NCBI RefSeq assembly: GCF_036186745.1
Contig: NZ_CP108086.1
Coordinates: 1,054,001 to 1,118,000 of the forward strand
Reading direction: 5' to 3'
DNA from: Microbispora hainanensis
GTDB lineage: Bacteria > Actinomycetota > Actinomycetes > Streptosporangiales > Streptosporangiaceae
Length of the DNA: 64,000 bases
In this document: positions 16,593 to 26,412 of the stretch, piece after piece
Layout: each line of letters starts with the position of its first letter
Position numbering within the stretch: the first letter of the stretch is position 1
Position numbers and translations under genes: made by a program
Notes under the pieces: generated by a model
The model's input: the letters and a program-made list of their open reading frames with translations, nothing else
Told to the model about the DNA's origin: nothing
The model's database searches: none

Positions 16593-19517
16593 GTGCGCAA
16601 AGGGATCAGCTACGCCGACGCGGTCAAACTGCTCGGGCAGGAGAGCACGGTCGCGAAGATCCTCACCGGCACCCTCGCCGGGGCTGTGCCGGGGTTGTCC
16701 TTGCTCGACGTCAAAGACGAGGCGGTACGGCTGGCGGGAGAGGCGACCGGCAAGCTCCGCGACCGTGTGACGGGCCTGAACCGGTACGACCGTACGGCCC
16801 GGCTGGAGGCGGCCCAGGCCGTCCTCGTCGTGGCGGCGTTCTTCGAGGCCCTGGACGAGTTGCCGCTGCCGTTCGATCCGAAGGAACTCCGCCTCGACCG
16901 GGACGAGCAGGCGGCGCTGTCCGGAGCCGGCCCGCAACCAGGCTCGTTCATCCACACCCTGATGACGATCGAGCCGGCCGGTCTGCGCGCCAATCAGTCG
17001 TACGCCGTCATGCTCGACTCGATCACCGAGTATTACCGCACGCTCGCGGCGGCGCTGACCGGGTTCGTCTCCGGACTGGCCGTACGCGACCGTCTCGACG
17101 CGACCGAGTGGGCACGCGCGAAGACGGCGATCGAGGTGGAGCTGCCCGAGGCCGCGCGCCGAAAGTACGAGGAACTTCACCGGCGGCTGGCTCAGGATGT
17201 TCCCGAGTTCGCGTTGTGGCAGGACATGATCTCTCGGCAGCGGGTCGAGACCGGCCTGGCCGAGCTGGAGGCGCTGCTCACCGAGGTCGCCGCCAACACC
17301 AGGACACCCGAGCACCGGCATACGCTGTCCCTGGCGCACCGAGCAGCCCTACACCGGCCCATCGCCCAGTCGGGTGAGGTCCCCTCGGGCATGCGCATGC
17401 CCACGCTCGTCGAGGCGTACGTGAACCCGGACTTCCGGCTGGCCGAGTACGGCGAGCGGACCGATCCGAGCGCGGAGTGGTGGTGGGCGAAGGCGGAGCA
17501 GAGCGACGACATCGTCGGGTTCCTCGCCCGCTACTTCACCTCGCCCGAGGCCACCACGATGCCGCTGGTCGTGCTGGGCCAGCCCGGCGCCGGGAAGTCC
17601 GTGCTCACCAAGATCCTGGCCGGTCGCCTGCCGGACGGTGACTTCCTGCCGGTGCGGGTGCCGCTGCGGGAGGTGCCGGCCGACGGGACGATCCAGGAGC
17701 AAATCGAATCGGCGGTGCGGAATGCCACCGGCGAGCACCTGAGCTGGCCGGAGCTGGCGCGGTCGGCGGGCGGCGCGCTGCCGGTCGTCATGCTCGACGG
17801 GCTGGACGAGCTGCTCCAGGCCACCGGGGTCCATCGTTCCGACTACCTGAGCCAGGTGGCCGAGTTCCAACGTCGAGAAGCCGAGCTTGGTCGCCCGTTG
17901 GTCGTGCTCGTGACCACGCGCACGGCCGTCGCCGACCGGATGCGCTTCCCTCCGGGATGCCTGATGATCCGGCTGGAGCCCTTCAAGGAGGAGCAGGTCC
18001 GCCGCTGGCTGTCGGTATGGAACACCGCGAACCAGGACTATTTCACCACTCAAGGACTGAAACCGTTGCCGGCCGAGACGGCCCTGGCACATGGTGACCT
18101 GGCGTCGCAGCCGCTGCTTCTGCTGATGCTCGCGCTGTACGACGCCGACGCCAACGCCCTGCAACGCGGCGAGACCGGGCTCAGCCAGGCGGAACTGTAC
18201 GAGCGGCTGCTGACCCGCTTCGCCCGCCGCGAGGTGCGCAAACACCAGCCGGGCCTGCCGGACGCGCAGATCGACCAGGCCGTGGAGACGGAGCTGCGCA
18301 CGCTGGCCGTCGCGGCGTTCGCGATGTTCAACCGTGGCAGACAGTGGGTCTCCACCGACGACCTCAACAGTGACCTGGCCGCGCTGCTCCCGACTCCGAC
18401 GGCCCAGACCGCAAGCTTCCAGGCGCCCCTGTCCCGAGCCGACCGGGTGATCGGGAAGTTCTTCTTCGTCCACCAGGCGTCCGCCGAGAGGGACGGCGGC
18501 AAACTCCAGACGTACGAGTTCCTGCACGCCACCTTCGGCGAGTATCTGATCGCCCGGATGGTGCGCGACGTGCTGCGGAGCATGGTCGCCCGCGAGAGGG
18601 CCGCCACCGACCCGTTCTTCGGCCGCCCACAGCCCGACGACGGGCTGCTGTACGCGCTGCTGTCGTTCGCCGTGCTGACCGAGCGGCAGCCGATCGTGAA
18701 ATTCCTCCGCGACCTACTCCCTGCCCTCGATCGCGAGCCCACCATCGACCTGCTCGTCCGCCTGCTACACACCGCGGAGACCCGAACGGATCACAGCTAC
18801 GCCGACTACCGTCCGGAGAAGTCGACGTTCGTCACCCGGTACGCCTACTACACGGCCAATCTGGTGATCCTCGCCTCTCTCACCACCGACGGAATAGCGG
18901 CCAGCCGACTATTCCCCCACGACGATTACCCCGCTGGCGCCTGGTATCGCCTGGCCTCCCTATGGCACTCCCGGTTGAGCGGGCTCACCTTCGACAGCCT
19001 GCACAGGAGCTTTCAGGTTGAACGGGATCTGTTCGACGGCGGCGACCCGGACCCGCTCATCCGGTACGTCGGCATCGAAAATTACCAGAACTACCAGCGA
19101 GTGGGCGGTTTCACGATGAGGCCGGACACGGGATTAGGCCAACAGTTACTCGACGCCGCACACTTCCTCTATCACCCACTGATCGACAGCTTGGCCCGGG
19201 CGGCGGAAGGGCCAATGCTGACGGCGGACTACCTCTGGGAATGGAAGTGGCACATCGAGCAAGGTCATCTCTCGCCGGCAGCAAGCTCGTTAGCCGAGGC
19301 GTGGCGGCACACGGAAGAAGTGCGGAGGACAGTCGAGGAGATCATTCGGGGTCTGCGGAGGGCCTACCGGTCGGATCCGGAGGGGGTCGCGACGGTCTTC
19401 CGGGAGGTGACGGGAGAAGAGCTGCCCGAGGAGGTCACAGGCGGGGCCGCGGATGAGAGTGCCCGTTCGGAGGGCGGGGATCCGGGCAGGAACGATGCGA
19501 TTGACGAGAGGCTGTAG
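16593..19517 (+). CDS. NACHT-domain STAND ATPase (candidate conflict/defence protein)
   Basis: 974 residues. The helical N-terminal domain (about 1-270, beginning MRKGISYADAVKLLG) resembles the helical domains found at the front of actinobacterial NACHT proteins. The NACHT module follows: Walker A GQPGAGKS (329-336), Walker B DGLDE (402-406, NACHT-type acidic pair) and sensor arginine in TTRTAV (about 443). FLHATFGEYLIA (about 643-654) is the motif typical just after NACHT winged-helix regions. The remaining ~320 residues are helical with no recognisable repeats. No TIR, nuclease or membrane effector is evident. Bacterial NACHT proteins include anti-phage sensors, and that role is an inference here. 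GTG start with GGAG upstream. fumC begins 9 bp after the stop. Confidence 0.88.
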   Translation: MRKGISYADAVKLLGQESTVAKILTGTLAGAVPGLSLLDVKDEAVRLAGEATGKLRDRVTGLNRYDRTARLEAAQAVLVVAAFFEALDELPLPFDPKELRLDRDEQAALSGAGPQPGSFIHTLMTIEPAGLRANQSYAVMLDSITEYYRTLAAALTGFVSGLAVRDRLDATEWARAKTAIEVELPEAARRKYEELHRRLAQDVPEFALWQDMISRQRVETGLAELEALLTEVAANTRTPEHRHTLSLAHRAALHRPIAQSGEVPSGMRMPTLVEAYVNPDFRLAEYGERTDPSAEWWWAKAEQSDDIVGFLARYFTSPEATTMPLVVLGQPGAGKSVLTKILAGRLPDGDFLPVRVPLREVPADGTIQEQIESAVRNATGEHLSWPELARSAGGALPVVMLDGLDELLQATGVHRSDYLSQVAEFQRREAELGRPLVVLVTTRTAVADRMRFPPGCLMIRLEPFKEEQVRRWLSVWNTANQDYFTTQGLKPLPAETALAHGDLASQPLLLLMLALYDADANALQRGETGLSQAELYERLLTRFARREVRKHQPGLPDAQIDQAVETELRTLAVAAFAMFNRGRQWVSTDDLNSDLAALLPTPTAQTASFQAPLSRADRVIGKFFFVHQASAERDGGKLQTYEFLHATFGEYLIARMVRDVLRSMVARERAATDPFFGRPQPDDGLLYALLSFAVLTERQPIVKFLRDLLPALDREPTIDLLVRLLHTAETRTDHSYADYRPEKSTFVTRYAYYTANLVILASLTTDGIAASRLFPHDDYPAGAWYRLASLWHSRLSGLTFDSLHRSFQVERDLFDGGDPDPLIRYVGIENYQNYQRVGGFTMRPDTGLGQQLLDAAHFLYHPLIDSLARAAEGPMLTADYLWEWKWHIEQGHLSPAASSLAEAWRHTEEVRRTVEEIIRGLRRAYRSDPEGVATVFREVTGEELPEEVTGGAADESARSEGGDPGRNDAIDERL

Positions 19518-19526
19518 GACTGAGAC

Positions 19527-20918
19527 ATGGACGAATATCGCATCGAGCACGACTCCATGGGCGAGGTCCGGGTGCCCGCCCGTGCGAAGTGGCGGGCCCA
19601 GACCCAGCGGGCGGTGGAGAACTTCCCGGTGTCCGGCCGGGGGCTTGAGCCGGCGCACATCGCGGCGCTCGCCCGCATCAAGGCGGCCTGCGCGAAGGTC
19701 AACGCCGAGTACGGCGTCATCGACAAGGACATGGCACAGGCCATCCAGGAGGCGGCCGAGGAGGTCGCCGAGGGCAAATGGGACGACCAGTTCCCCGTGG
19801 ACGTCTTCCAGACCGGCTCGGGCACCTCGTCCAACATGAACATGAACGAGGTCATCGCCACGCTGGCGCAGGAGCGGCTCGGCCGGCCCGTCCACCCCAA
19901 CGACCACGTCAACGCCGCCCAGTCGTCCAACGACGTCTTCCCGTCGTCCATCCACGTCGCCGCGACGTACGCCGTGGTGCACGAGCTGACGCCCGCGCTG
20001 GAGCACCTGGCGACCGCGCTGGAGGAGAAGGCGACGGAGTTCGCCGACGTGGTGAAGGCGGGCCGCACCCACCTGATGGACGCGACGCCGGTCACGCTCG
20101 GCCAGGAGTTCGGCGGCTACTCCACCCAGATCGAGCTGGCGCTCGAACGGCTCCAGGCGACGCTGCCGCGCCTGGCCGAGCTGCCGCTGGGCGGCACGGC
20201 CGTGGGCACCGGCGTCAACGTGCCGGGACCGGGCTGGGCGCAGGCGGTGATCGCCGAGCTGAGCCGGACGACCGGCCTGCCGTTCACCGAGGCCAGGGAC
20301 CACTTCGAGGCGCAGGGCGCGCGTGACGGCGTGGTCGAGCTGTCGGGCATGCTCAAGGTGATCGCCGTCTCGCTCAACAAGATCGCGAACGACCTGCGCT
20401 GGATGGGGTCGGGCCCGCGCACCGGGCTGGGCGAGATCAACCTGCCCGACCTGCAGCCGGGGTCGTCGATCATGCCGGGGAAGGTCAACCCGGTGATCCC
20501 GGAGGCCGTCACGATGGTGGCCGCGCAGGTCGTGGGCAACGACGCGGCGATCACGATGGCCGGGGCCTCGGGGGCGTTCGAGCTCAACGTGATGCTGCCG
20601 GTGATGGCGCGCAACGTGCTGGAGTCGATCCGGCTGCTGGCCAACGTGTCGCGGCTGCTCGCCGACCGGTGCGTCAGCGGGATCACCGCCAACGTGGAGC
20701 GCCTGCGCGAGTACGCCGAGTCGTCGCCGTCGATCGTCACCCCGCTCAACCGGTACGTGGGGTACGAGGAGGCAGCCAAGATCGCCAAGCAGGCGTTGAA
20801 GGAGCGCAAGACGATCCGGGAGGTCGTCATCGAGCGCGGCCACGTGGCGAACGGCACGCTGACCGAGGAGCAGCTCGACCGGGCGCTGGACGTGCTGTCC
20901 ATGACCCGCCCCACATAG
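19527..20918 (+). CDS. fumC: Fumarate hydratase, class II
   Basis: 463 residues, the usual FumC length. It is the oxygen-stable, metal-free fumarase of the TCA cycle, active as a homotetramer. Signatures: [14 protein letters not shown], the B-site-like [24 protein letters not shown] and the superfamily signature [11 protein letters not shown] (near residue 312). The start is ATG 9 bp after the NACHT stop. The purine-rich GAGAGG that could serve as ribosome-binding site lies inside the NACHT reading frame, so the two are likely cotranscribed or were fused by a recent rearrangement. Confidence 0.97.
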   Translation: MDEYRIEHDSMGEVRVPARAKWRAQTQRAVENFPVSGRGLEPAHIAALARIKAACAKVNAEYGVIDKDMAQAIQEAAEEVAEGKWDDQFPVDVFQTGSGTSSNMNMNEVIATLAQERLGRPVHPNDHVNAAQSSNDVFPSSIHVAATYAVVHELTPALEHLATALEEKATEFADVVKAGRTHLMDATPVTLGQEFGGYSTQIELALERLQATLPRLAELPLGGTAVGTGVNVPGPGWAQAVIAELSRTTGLPFTEARDHFEAQGARDGVVELSGMLKVIAVSLNKIANDLRWMGSGPRTGLGEINLPDLQPGSSIMPGKVNPVIPEAVTMVAAQVVGNDAAITMAGASGAFELNVMLPVMARNVLESIRLLANVSRLLADRCVSGITANVERLREYAESSPSIVTPLNRYVGYEEAAKIAKQALKERKTIREVVIERGHVANGTLTEEQLDRALDVLSMTRPT

Positions 20919-20985
20919 GAGGGAGCGCATCTATGTCGTCGTCCGCCATGTGCCGGGAAGAGCGCGGTTTCTATCGTGAGGCAGC

Positions 20986-21759
20986 ATGAGCCTTGAAGGA
21001 CGTACGGCCCTCGTCACCGGCGCGGGGAGCGGCATCGGACGGGCGTGTGCCCGGCGCCTGGCCGCCGAGGGCGCGCACGTCGTCGTCGCCGACATCAACG
21101 CCGAGGCCGCGAGCAAGGTGGCCGCCGAGATCGGCGGCACGCCGGTGGCCGTCGACCTGTCCGATCCGGAGTTCCTGGTGGCCTGGCGGGGCCAGCTCCC
21201 GCCCTCGCCGCACACGCACCTGCGCGCCGACATCGTCGTGAACAACGCGGGGTTCCAGCACGTGGCCCCGATCGAGGAGTTCCCGCCCGAGATCTTCAAC
21301 AAGATCATGCGGGTGATGGTCGAGGCGCCGTTCCTGCTCGTGCGCGACGTGCTGCCCGGCATGTACGAGCGCGGGTGGGGCCGCATCGTCAACATCTCCT
21401 CGGTGCACGGCCTGCGCGCCTCGCCGTTCAAGGCGGCCTACGTGACGGCCAAGCACGCGCTGGAGGGCCTGTCGAAGGTGATCGCCCTCGAAGGGGCGGC
21501 CCACGGCGTGACCTCCAACTGCGTCAATCCCGCGTACGTCCGGACGCCGCTGGTGGAGAACCAGATCGCCGACCAGGCGCGCACCCACGGGATCAGCGAG
21601 GACGATGTGGTCGAGCAGATCATGCTCGCCCCCGCGGCGATCAAGCGGCTGGTCGAGCCGGACGAGGTGGCCGAGCTGGTCGCCTACCTGTGCGGGCCGC
21701 AGGGATCGTTCGTCACCGGCGTCTCGATTCCCATCGACGGAGGATGGAGCGCGCGCTGA
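20986..21759 (+). CDS. 3-hydroxybutyrate dehydrogenase (short-chain dehydrogenase)
   Basis: 257-residue SDR enzyme that would oxidise (R)-3-hydroxybutyrate to acetoacetate with NAD+. Cofactor loop TGAGSGIG (about 11-18), NNAGFQHVAPIEEFP, catalytic Ser in NISSVHG, Tyr-Lys in YVTAKHAL, and the C-terminal IPIDGGWSAR are seen. NNAGFQHVAPIE and SVHGLRASPFKAAYV are characteristic of the BdhA branch rather than generic SDRs. It is the first gene of a five-gene unit, and its 3' end overlaps the regulator gene by 16 bp. Confidence 0.88.
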   Translation: MSLEGRTALVTGAGSGIGRACARRLAAEGAHVVVADINAEAASKVAAEIGGTPVAVDLSDPEFLVAWRGQLPPSPHTHLRADIVVNNAGFQHVAPIEEFPPEIFNKIMRVMVEAPFLLVRDVLPGMYERGWGRIVNISSVHGLRASPFKAAYVTAKHALEGLSKVIALEGAAHGVTSNCVNPAYVRTPLVENQIADQARTHGISEDDVVEQIMLAPAAIKRLVEPDEVAELVAYLCGPQGSFVTGVSIPIDGGWSAR

Positions 21760-23660
21760 CCACATCGTCTCCCAAGAACGCGACGGCTCCGGCGAGCGGC
21801 GCGCACGCCTATCTCGACCTGCTCGCCCGGGAGGCGTCGGCGGTCGAGTTCGAGGGCCCGATCCTGCAGGCCAGGGCGGCCGGGGCCGACTCGGCCACGC
21901 TGGAGGAGCTGGAGCGGGCCAAGGTCGCGGCGCTCCAGGTGCGGGCCGTGCTGCGCCGGCGGGCCAAGCGGGAGGCGGAGCTGTCGGCGCTGTTCGACAC
22001 CGCCAGCGACCTGGCCGGGCTGCGCGACCTCGACGCGGTGCTCCAGGCCATCGTGCACCGATCCAGGCAGCTGCTCGCGACCGACATCGCGTACATGACG
22101 CTGAACGACCCCGAGCGCGGCGACACCTACATGCGGGTGACCGACGGGTCGATCTCGGCCAGCTTCCGGCGGCTGCGGCTGCCGATGGGCGCCGGGCTGG
22201 GCGGGCTGGTGGCGCAGAGCGGCACGCCGTACAACACGGCGGACTACTTCGCCGACCCCAGGTTCCGGCACACGAACACGATCGACGTGGCCGTCCACGA
22301 GGAGGGCCTGGTGGCGATCCTCGGGGTGCCGCTGCGACTCGGCACGCAGGTCATCGGCGTGCTGTTCGCGGCCAACCGCAGCGCCAGGCCGTTCGCGCAG
22401 GAGGAGGTGGCGCTGCTGTGCTCGCTGGCGGCGCACGCCGCCGTGGCCATCGACACCGCCCGGCTGCTGCAGGAGACCCGGGCCGCGCTGGGCGAGCTGA
22501 GCGAGGCGAACACGCTGATCAGGGCGCACAGCGAGTCGATCGAGCGGGCCGCGGACGCGCACGACCGGATGACCGGCCTCGTGCTGCGCGGCGGCGGGGT
22601 CGAGGACGTCGCGGCGGTCGTCACCGAGGTGCTGGGCGGCCGGCTGACCGTGCTGGACGACGAGGGCCGCCCCCTCGTGGGCGAGTCCCGCGACCTCGAC
22701 ACGGGCGTCTTCGACGCCGCGCAGTCGTCGCGGGCGCTGGGCCGCACGGTCAAGCGGGGGGACGCGTACGTCGCGTCGGTGGACGTGGGGGCGGCGCCGC
22801 TGTGCACGCTGGTGCTGCGGACCGACCACCTGGTGTCCGACACCGACCAGCGGATCCTGGAGCGCGCCGCGATCGTCACCGCGCTGCTGCTGCTGTTCCG
22901 CCGCAGCGTCGCCGAGGCGGAGGGGCGGGTGCGCGGCGAGCTGCTCGACGACCTGGTGTCCCGGCCGGAGCTGCGCGGGCTGGACGACCGGGCGCGGCGG
23001 CTCGGCATCCATCTCGACGCGCCGCACGTGCTGGTCGTGGCGCGGCACGACGGGCAGCGGGAGCGCGGCGCGTTCTGGGCGTCGTCGCAGGCGACGCTGG
23101 CGCACGGCCTCGCCACAACCAGGGGCGACGAGGTCGTGCTGCTGCTGCCCGGCGACCGGCCGGGCGCGCTGGCCCGGCGCGTCGCGGCGGAGCTGAGCGC
23201 CTCTCTCGGCCGCCCGGCGACGGCGGGAGCCGCGATGGCCACGGGTCCGGCGACGGCGGTGGCGTCCGCCTACGCCGAGGCCCGCCGCTGCGCCGGGGCC
23301 CTGGTCGCGCTGGGCCGTACGGGTGACGGCGCGAGCGCCGGGGAGCTGGGCTTCGTCGGCCTGCTCGTGGGCGAGCGGCGCGAGGTGTCCGGCTTCCTCG
23401 CGGGCGCGCTCGGGCCGGTGCTCGACTATGACGCGCGCCGGGGAACCGCCCTGGTCAAGACCCTCAACGCCTACTTCGGCACGGGCGGCTCGCTGTCGCG
23501 TACGGCCGAGGCCCTGCACATCCACGTGAACACGGTGACCCAGCGGCTCGACCGGGTGGGGCAGCTGCTCGGCGACGACTGGCAGGAACCGGAGCGGGCC
23601 CTGGAGATCCAGCTCGCCCTGCGGCTCCACCGGCTGCGCACCCACATGCCGGACGCCTGA
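21744..23660 (+). CDS. GAF-domain transcriptional regulator with PucR-type C-terminal helix-turn-helix
   Basis: 638 residues. A GAF domain lies at about 75-250 (LFDTASDLAGLRDLDAVL, ATDIAYMTLND, GVPLRLGTQVIGVLFAANR). A middle region follows, then a C-terminal PucR/CdaR-like helix-turn-helix (VKTLNAYFGTGGSLSRTAEAL, HIHVNTVTQRLDRVGQLLGD, in pieces). Such proteins sense small organic acids or carbon intermediates. The ATG at 21744 with GGAGG overlaps the dehydrogenase stop, indicating translational coupling. The cognate site may be the AGTGACC/GGTCACT palindrome just downstream, in front of the symporter gene. Confidence 0.88.
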   Translation: MERALTTSSPKNATAPASGAHAYLDLLAREASAVEFEGPILQARAAGADSATLEELERAKVAALQVRAVLRRRAKREAELSALFDTASDLAGLRDLDAVLQAIVHRSRQLLATDIAYMTLNDPERGDTYMRVTDGSISASFRRLRLPMGAGLGGLVAQSGTPYNTADYFADPRFRHTNTIDVAVHEEGLVAILGVPLRLGTQVIGVLFAANRSARPFAQEEVALLCSLAAHAAVAIDTARLLQETRAALGELSEANTLIRAHSESIERAADAHDRMTGLVLRGGGVEDVAAVVTEVLGGRLTVLDDEGRPLVGESRDLDTGVFDAAQSSRALGRTVKRGDAYVASVDVGAAPLCTLVLRTDHLVSDTDQRILERAAIVTALLLLFRRSVAEAEGRVRGELLDDLVSRPELRGLDDRARRLGIHLDAPHVLVVARHDGQRERGAFWASSQATLAHGLATTRGDEVVLLLPGDRPGALARRVAAELSASLGRPATAGAAMATGPATAVASAYAEARRCAGALVALGRTGDGASAGELGFVGLLVGERREVSGFLAGALGPVLDYDARRGTALVKTLNAYFGTGGSLSRTAEALHIHVNTVTQRLDRVGQLLGDDWQEPERALEIQLALRLHRLRTHMPDA

Positions 23661-23683
23661 GGTGTGTGGCGGCGCCCCATAGG

Positions 23684-23699
23684 AGTGACCTCGGTCACT
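23684..23699. promoter_or_regulatory. Palindromic operator candidate upstream of the symporter gene
   Basis: AGTGACC-TC-GGTCACT is a perfect 7+7 dyad in the 77-bp gap between the regulator and the symporter, 39 bp before the ATG. It is the only substantial gap in the five-gene unit, so it probably marks an internal regulated promoter. Confidence 0.5.
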
Positions 23700-23737
23700 G
23701 CATACCGTGTGCGGAACCCCCCATCGGAGGAGTTCCC

Positions 23738-25075
23738 ATGGCAAACACCCCCCCTGCACGGATCGGAAAGGTGGTCGGGGCCAGCCTGATCGGCACCACC
23801 ATCGAGTGGTACGACTTCTTCCTTTACGGCTCGGCCGCCGCCCTGGTGTTCAACAAGCTGTTCTTCCCCACCGAGGACGAGCTGACCGGCACCCTCCTGG
23901 CGTTCCTCACCTATGCCGTCGGCTTCGTCGCCCGGCCACTCGGCGGGCTGGTCTTCGGCCACTACGGCGACCGGCTCGGCCGCAAGCGGCTGCTGGTCAT
24001 CAGCCTGCTCATGATGGGCGGCTCGACGTTCCTCATCGGCTGCATGCCGACGTACGCCGCGCTCGGCGCCGGCGCGCCGTTGCTGCTGACCGTGCTCCGT
24101 CTGGTGCAGGGCTTCGCCCTCGGCGGCGAGTGGGGCGGCGCGGTGCTGCTGGTCTCCGAGCACGGCGACGCCCGCAACCGCGGTTTCTGGGCGTCCTGGC
24201 CGCAGGCCGGCGCTCCCGGTGGCAACCTGATCGCCACCGGTGTGCTGGCGCTGCTCGCCGCGGTGCAGTCCGAGGAGGCCTTCCTCGCCTGGGGCTGGCG
24301 GATCGCGTTCCTGCTGTCCGGCGTCCTTGTGCTTATCGGCCTGTGGATCAGGCTCACGGTCACCGAGTCTCCGGTGTTCCAGCAGGCGCTGGAGCGGCAG
24401 GAGGCCGCGCCGAAGGCCCCCATCGTCGGCGTGGTGCGCCACCACTGGCGCGACGTGCTGGTCGCGATGGGCGCCCGGATGGCCGAGAACGTCTCCTACT
24501 ACGTGATCACCGCGTTCGTCCTCGTCTACGGCACCACGGCGGCGGGCCTGCCCAAGGGCACCGTGCTCAACGCCGTGCTGATCGGCTCGGCGATCCACTT
24601 CGTCACGATCCCGCTGTGGGGCGCGCTGTCGGACCGGATCGGCCGCAAGCCGGTCTATCTTCTCGGCGCCGCCGGCGTCGGGCTGTGGGCCTTCGCGTTC
24701 TTCCCGCTGATCGACACCAAGAGCTTCTTCCTGGTCACCGTGGCGGTGACGATCGGCCTGGTGCTGCACGGCGCGATGTACGGCCCGCAGGCGGCGTTCT
24801 TCTCCGAGCTGTTCGCCACCCGGATGCGCTACTCGGGCGTGTCGATCGGCTACCAGCTCGCCTCGATCGCGGCGGGCGGCGTGGCCCCGCTGATCGCGGT
24901 CGCCCTGCTCGACGCGTACGGGTCGAGCGTGCCGGTGTCCGTCTACGTGGTGGCGGCGGCGGTCCTCACGATCATCGCGGTGGTCGCCTCCAGGGAGACC
25001 CGCGACCGCGACCTGTCGGCCATCCAGCCGACCTCGGGCGCCGCCCACGCCGCCGCGATCGTGAAGGAGGCCTGA
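23738..25075 (+). CDS. MHS-family proton symporter (MFS)
   Basis: 445 residues, 12 membrane helices. N-terminal GKVVGASLIGTTIEWYDFF and GSAAALVFNKLFF are diagnostic of the metabolite:H+ symporter branch (shikimate, citrate, proline/betaine carriers). RPLGGLVFGHYGDRLGRK is the MFS loop 2-3 signature. The natural substrate is a small acid or zwitterion. Beside a 3-hydroxybutyrate dehydrogenase, the best guess is 3-hydroxybutyrate or a related hydroxyacid. ATG 23738 has GGAGGAG upstream. The stop overlaps the next ATG (TGATG). Confidence 0.92.
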   Translation: MANTPPARIGKVVGASLIGTTIEWYDFFLYGSAAALVFNKLFFPTEDELTGTLLAFLTYAVGFVARPLGGLVFGHYGDRLGRKRLLVISLLMMGGSTFLIGCMPTYAALGAGAPLLLTVLRLVQGFALGGEWGGAVLLVSEHGDARNRGFWASWPQAGAPGGNLIATGVLALLAAVQSEEAFLAWGWRIAFLLSGVLVLIGLWIRLTVTESPVFQQALERQEAAPKAPIVGVVRHHWRDVLVAMGARMAENVSYYVITAFVLVYGTTAAGLPKGTVLNAVLIGSAIHFVTIPLWGALSDRIGRKPVYLLGAAGVGLWAFAFFPLIDTKSFFLVTVAVTIGLVLHGAMYGPQAAFFSELFATRMRYSGVSIGYQLASIAAGGVAPLIAVALLDAYGSSVPVSVYVVAAAVLTIIAVVASRETRDRDLSAIQPTSGAAHAAAIVKEA

Positions 25076-26412
25076 TGAAGGCCCTGGCCGCCCTCGCGCT
25101 GGCCCTCCCCCTGGCCGTCGCCGCCCCGGCGGAGGCCACCCCATCGCACGCCTCAGCGTGCCCGAAGGTGATCGTGCCGGGCGCGCAGAAGCAGGTGATC
25201 GCCTGCCTCGACGACCTGACCACGAAGGGCACCCTGGTCTCCGGGCACACCGACCAGTCGGACTGGTCGGGCCTCAACTCGCCCGGCGCCGTCAACCCCA
25301 GCGGGGTGCCCGGCATGCAGATCGACGGCTACTTCCCCGACACCTCCACGGGCGACACCAACCACGGCTGGAACCACGACGCGCAGTTCGTGATCCGGCT
25401 GCCGAAGACGTGGAACGGCGGCCTGGTCGTCGCGGGGTCGCCCGGCAACCGGGAGACCTACGCCAACGACTTCACGATCTCCGACTGGGCGCTGGCCAAG
25501 GGCTACGCGTACGCCGCGACCGACAAGGGCAACACCGGCGTCGAGTTCTACCGCGACGGCGCGCGGCCCGGCGACGCGGTCGCCGAGTGGAACCACCGGG
25601 TCAGCGAGCTGGCGGTCGCCGCCAAGGCCGTCGTCAAGCAGCGGTACGGCAGGCCGGCCCGCACGACGATCGCGGCCGGGCAGTCCAACGGCGGCTACCT
25701 GGTCCGCTGGCAGATCGAGAACCGTCCCGACCTGTTCGACGGCGGCGTCGACTGGGAGGGCACGCTCTTCACCACCGACGGGCCCAACCTGCTGACGTTC
25801 CTGCCGCCCGCGCTGCGCGCGTACGCGAAGGGCGACAGCGCAGGGGTGGCGGCGGCGGGCTTCGCGCCGGAGTCCGACTTCCTGTGGCCGTTCCACTACC
25901 AGTACTACTGGGACCTCACCCAGCGCCTCTACCGCGAGGAGTTCGATCCCTCCTACGACGGCGACGCCGAGGCCGGCACGCCGTTCTGCGCGTCCGGCAC
26001 GCCCGGCTGCGACACCGACTACGACTACGCCTCCCGGCCCGCCGCGGTGAAGCAGGCGATGGCGCGGGTGAGCCTCACCGGGAAGATCAAGCGGCCGCTG
26101 GTCATCGTGCACGGCACCCTGGACACGCTGCTGCCGATCCGGAAGGATTCCGACGTCTACGCCAAGATGATCGGTGATCGGCACCGCGACCGGCTGATGC
26201 GCTACTACCGCTTCGAGGGCGGCAACCACGTCGACAGCCTCTACCCGTCGTTCCCGGACCGGCTGCGGCCGCTGCTGCCGTGCTTCCGCAGCGCGTTCAC
26301 CGCGCTGGAGAAGTGGATCGGCACGGGCACCCCGCCGCCCCCGAACGCCACCCTGCCTCGCCCGGCCTCGGGCGACCTTGAGAACACCTGCACATTGGGA
26401 GCGACACCATGA
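25075..26412 (+). CDS. Secreted alpha/beta hydrolase (tannase / hydroxybutyrate-oligomer-hydrolase-like)
   Basis: 445 residues with a classical signal peptide (MKALAALALALPLAVAAPAEA, cleavage after AxA near residue 21). The exported esterase-like domain has nucleophile motif GQSNGG (Ser near 204), a downstream VIVHGTLDTLLPI (candidate acid) and EGGNHVDS (candidate His). It shows limited resemblance to tannase/feruloyl esterase and 3-hydroxybutyrate oligomer hydrolase families; I cannot choose between them. With dehydrogenase and symporter in the same operon, an extracellular ester that releases a hydroxyacid is the likely substrate. It is coupled to the symporter (TGATG) and overlaps the next gene by 4 bp. 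Confidence 0.75.
   Translation: MKALAALALALPLAVAAPAEATPSHASACPKVIVPGAQKQVIACLDDLTTKGTLVSGHTDQSDWSGLNSPGAVNPSGVPGMQIDGYFPDTSTGDTNHGWNHDAQFVIRLPKTWNGGLVVAGSPGNRETYANDFTISDWALAKGYAYAATDKGNTGVEFYRDGARPGDAVAEWNHRVSELAVAAKAVVKQRYGRPARTTIAAGQSNGGYLVRWQIENRPDLFDGGVDWEGTLFTTDGPNLLTFLPPALRAYAKGDSAGVAAAGFAPESDFLWPFHYQYYWDLTQRLYREEFDPSYDGDAEAGTPFCASGTPGCDTDYDYASRPAAVKQAMARVSLTGKIKRPLVIVHGTLDTLLPIRKDSDVYAKMIGDRHRDRLMRYYRFEGGNHVDSLYPSFPDRLRPLLPCFRSAFTALEKWIGTGTPPPPNATLPRPASGDLENTCTLGATP

Noticed and set aside
21684-23759. 691-residue open frame on the minus strand
   Set aside because: It is antisense to the regulator gene; composition is Arg/Gln/His-biased and matches no family, as expected for a shadow frame in high-GC DNA.
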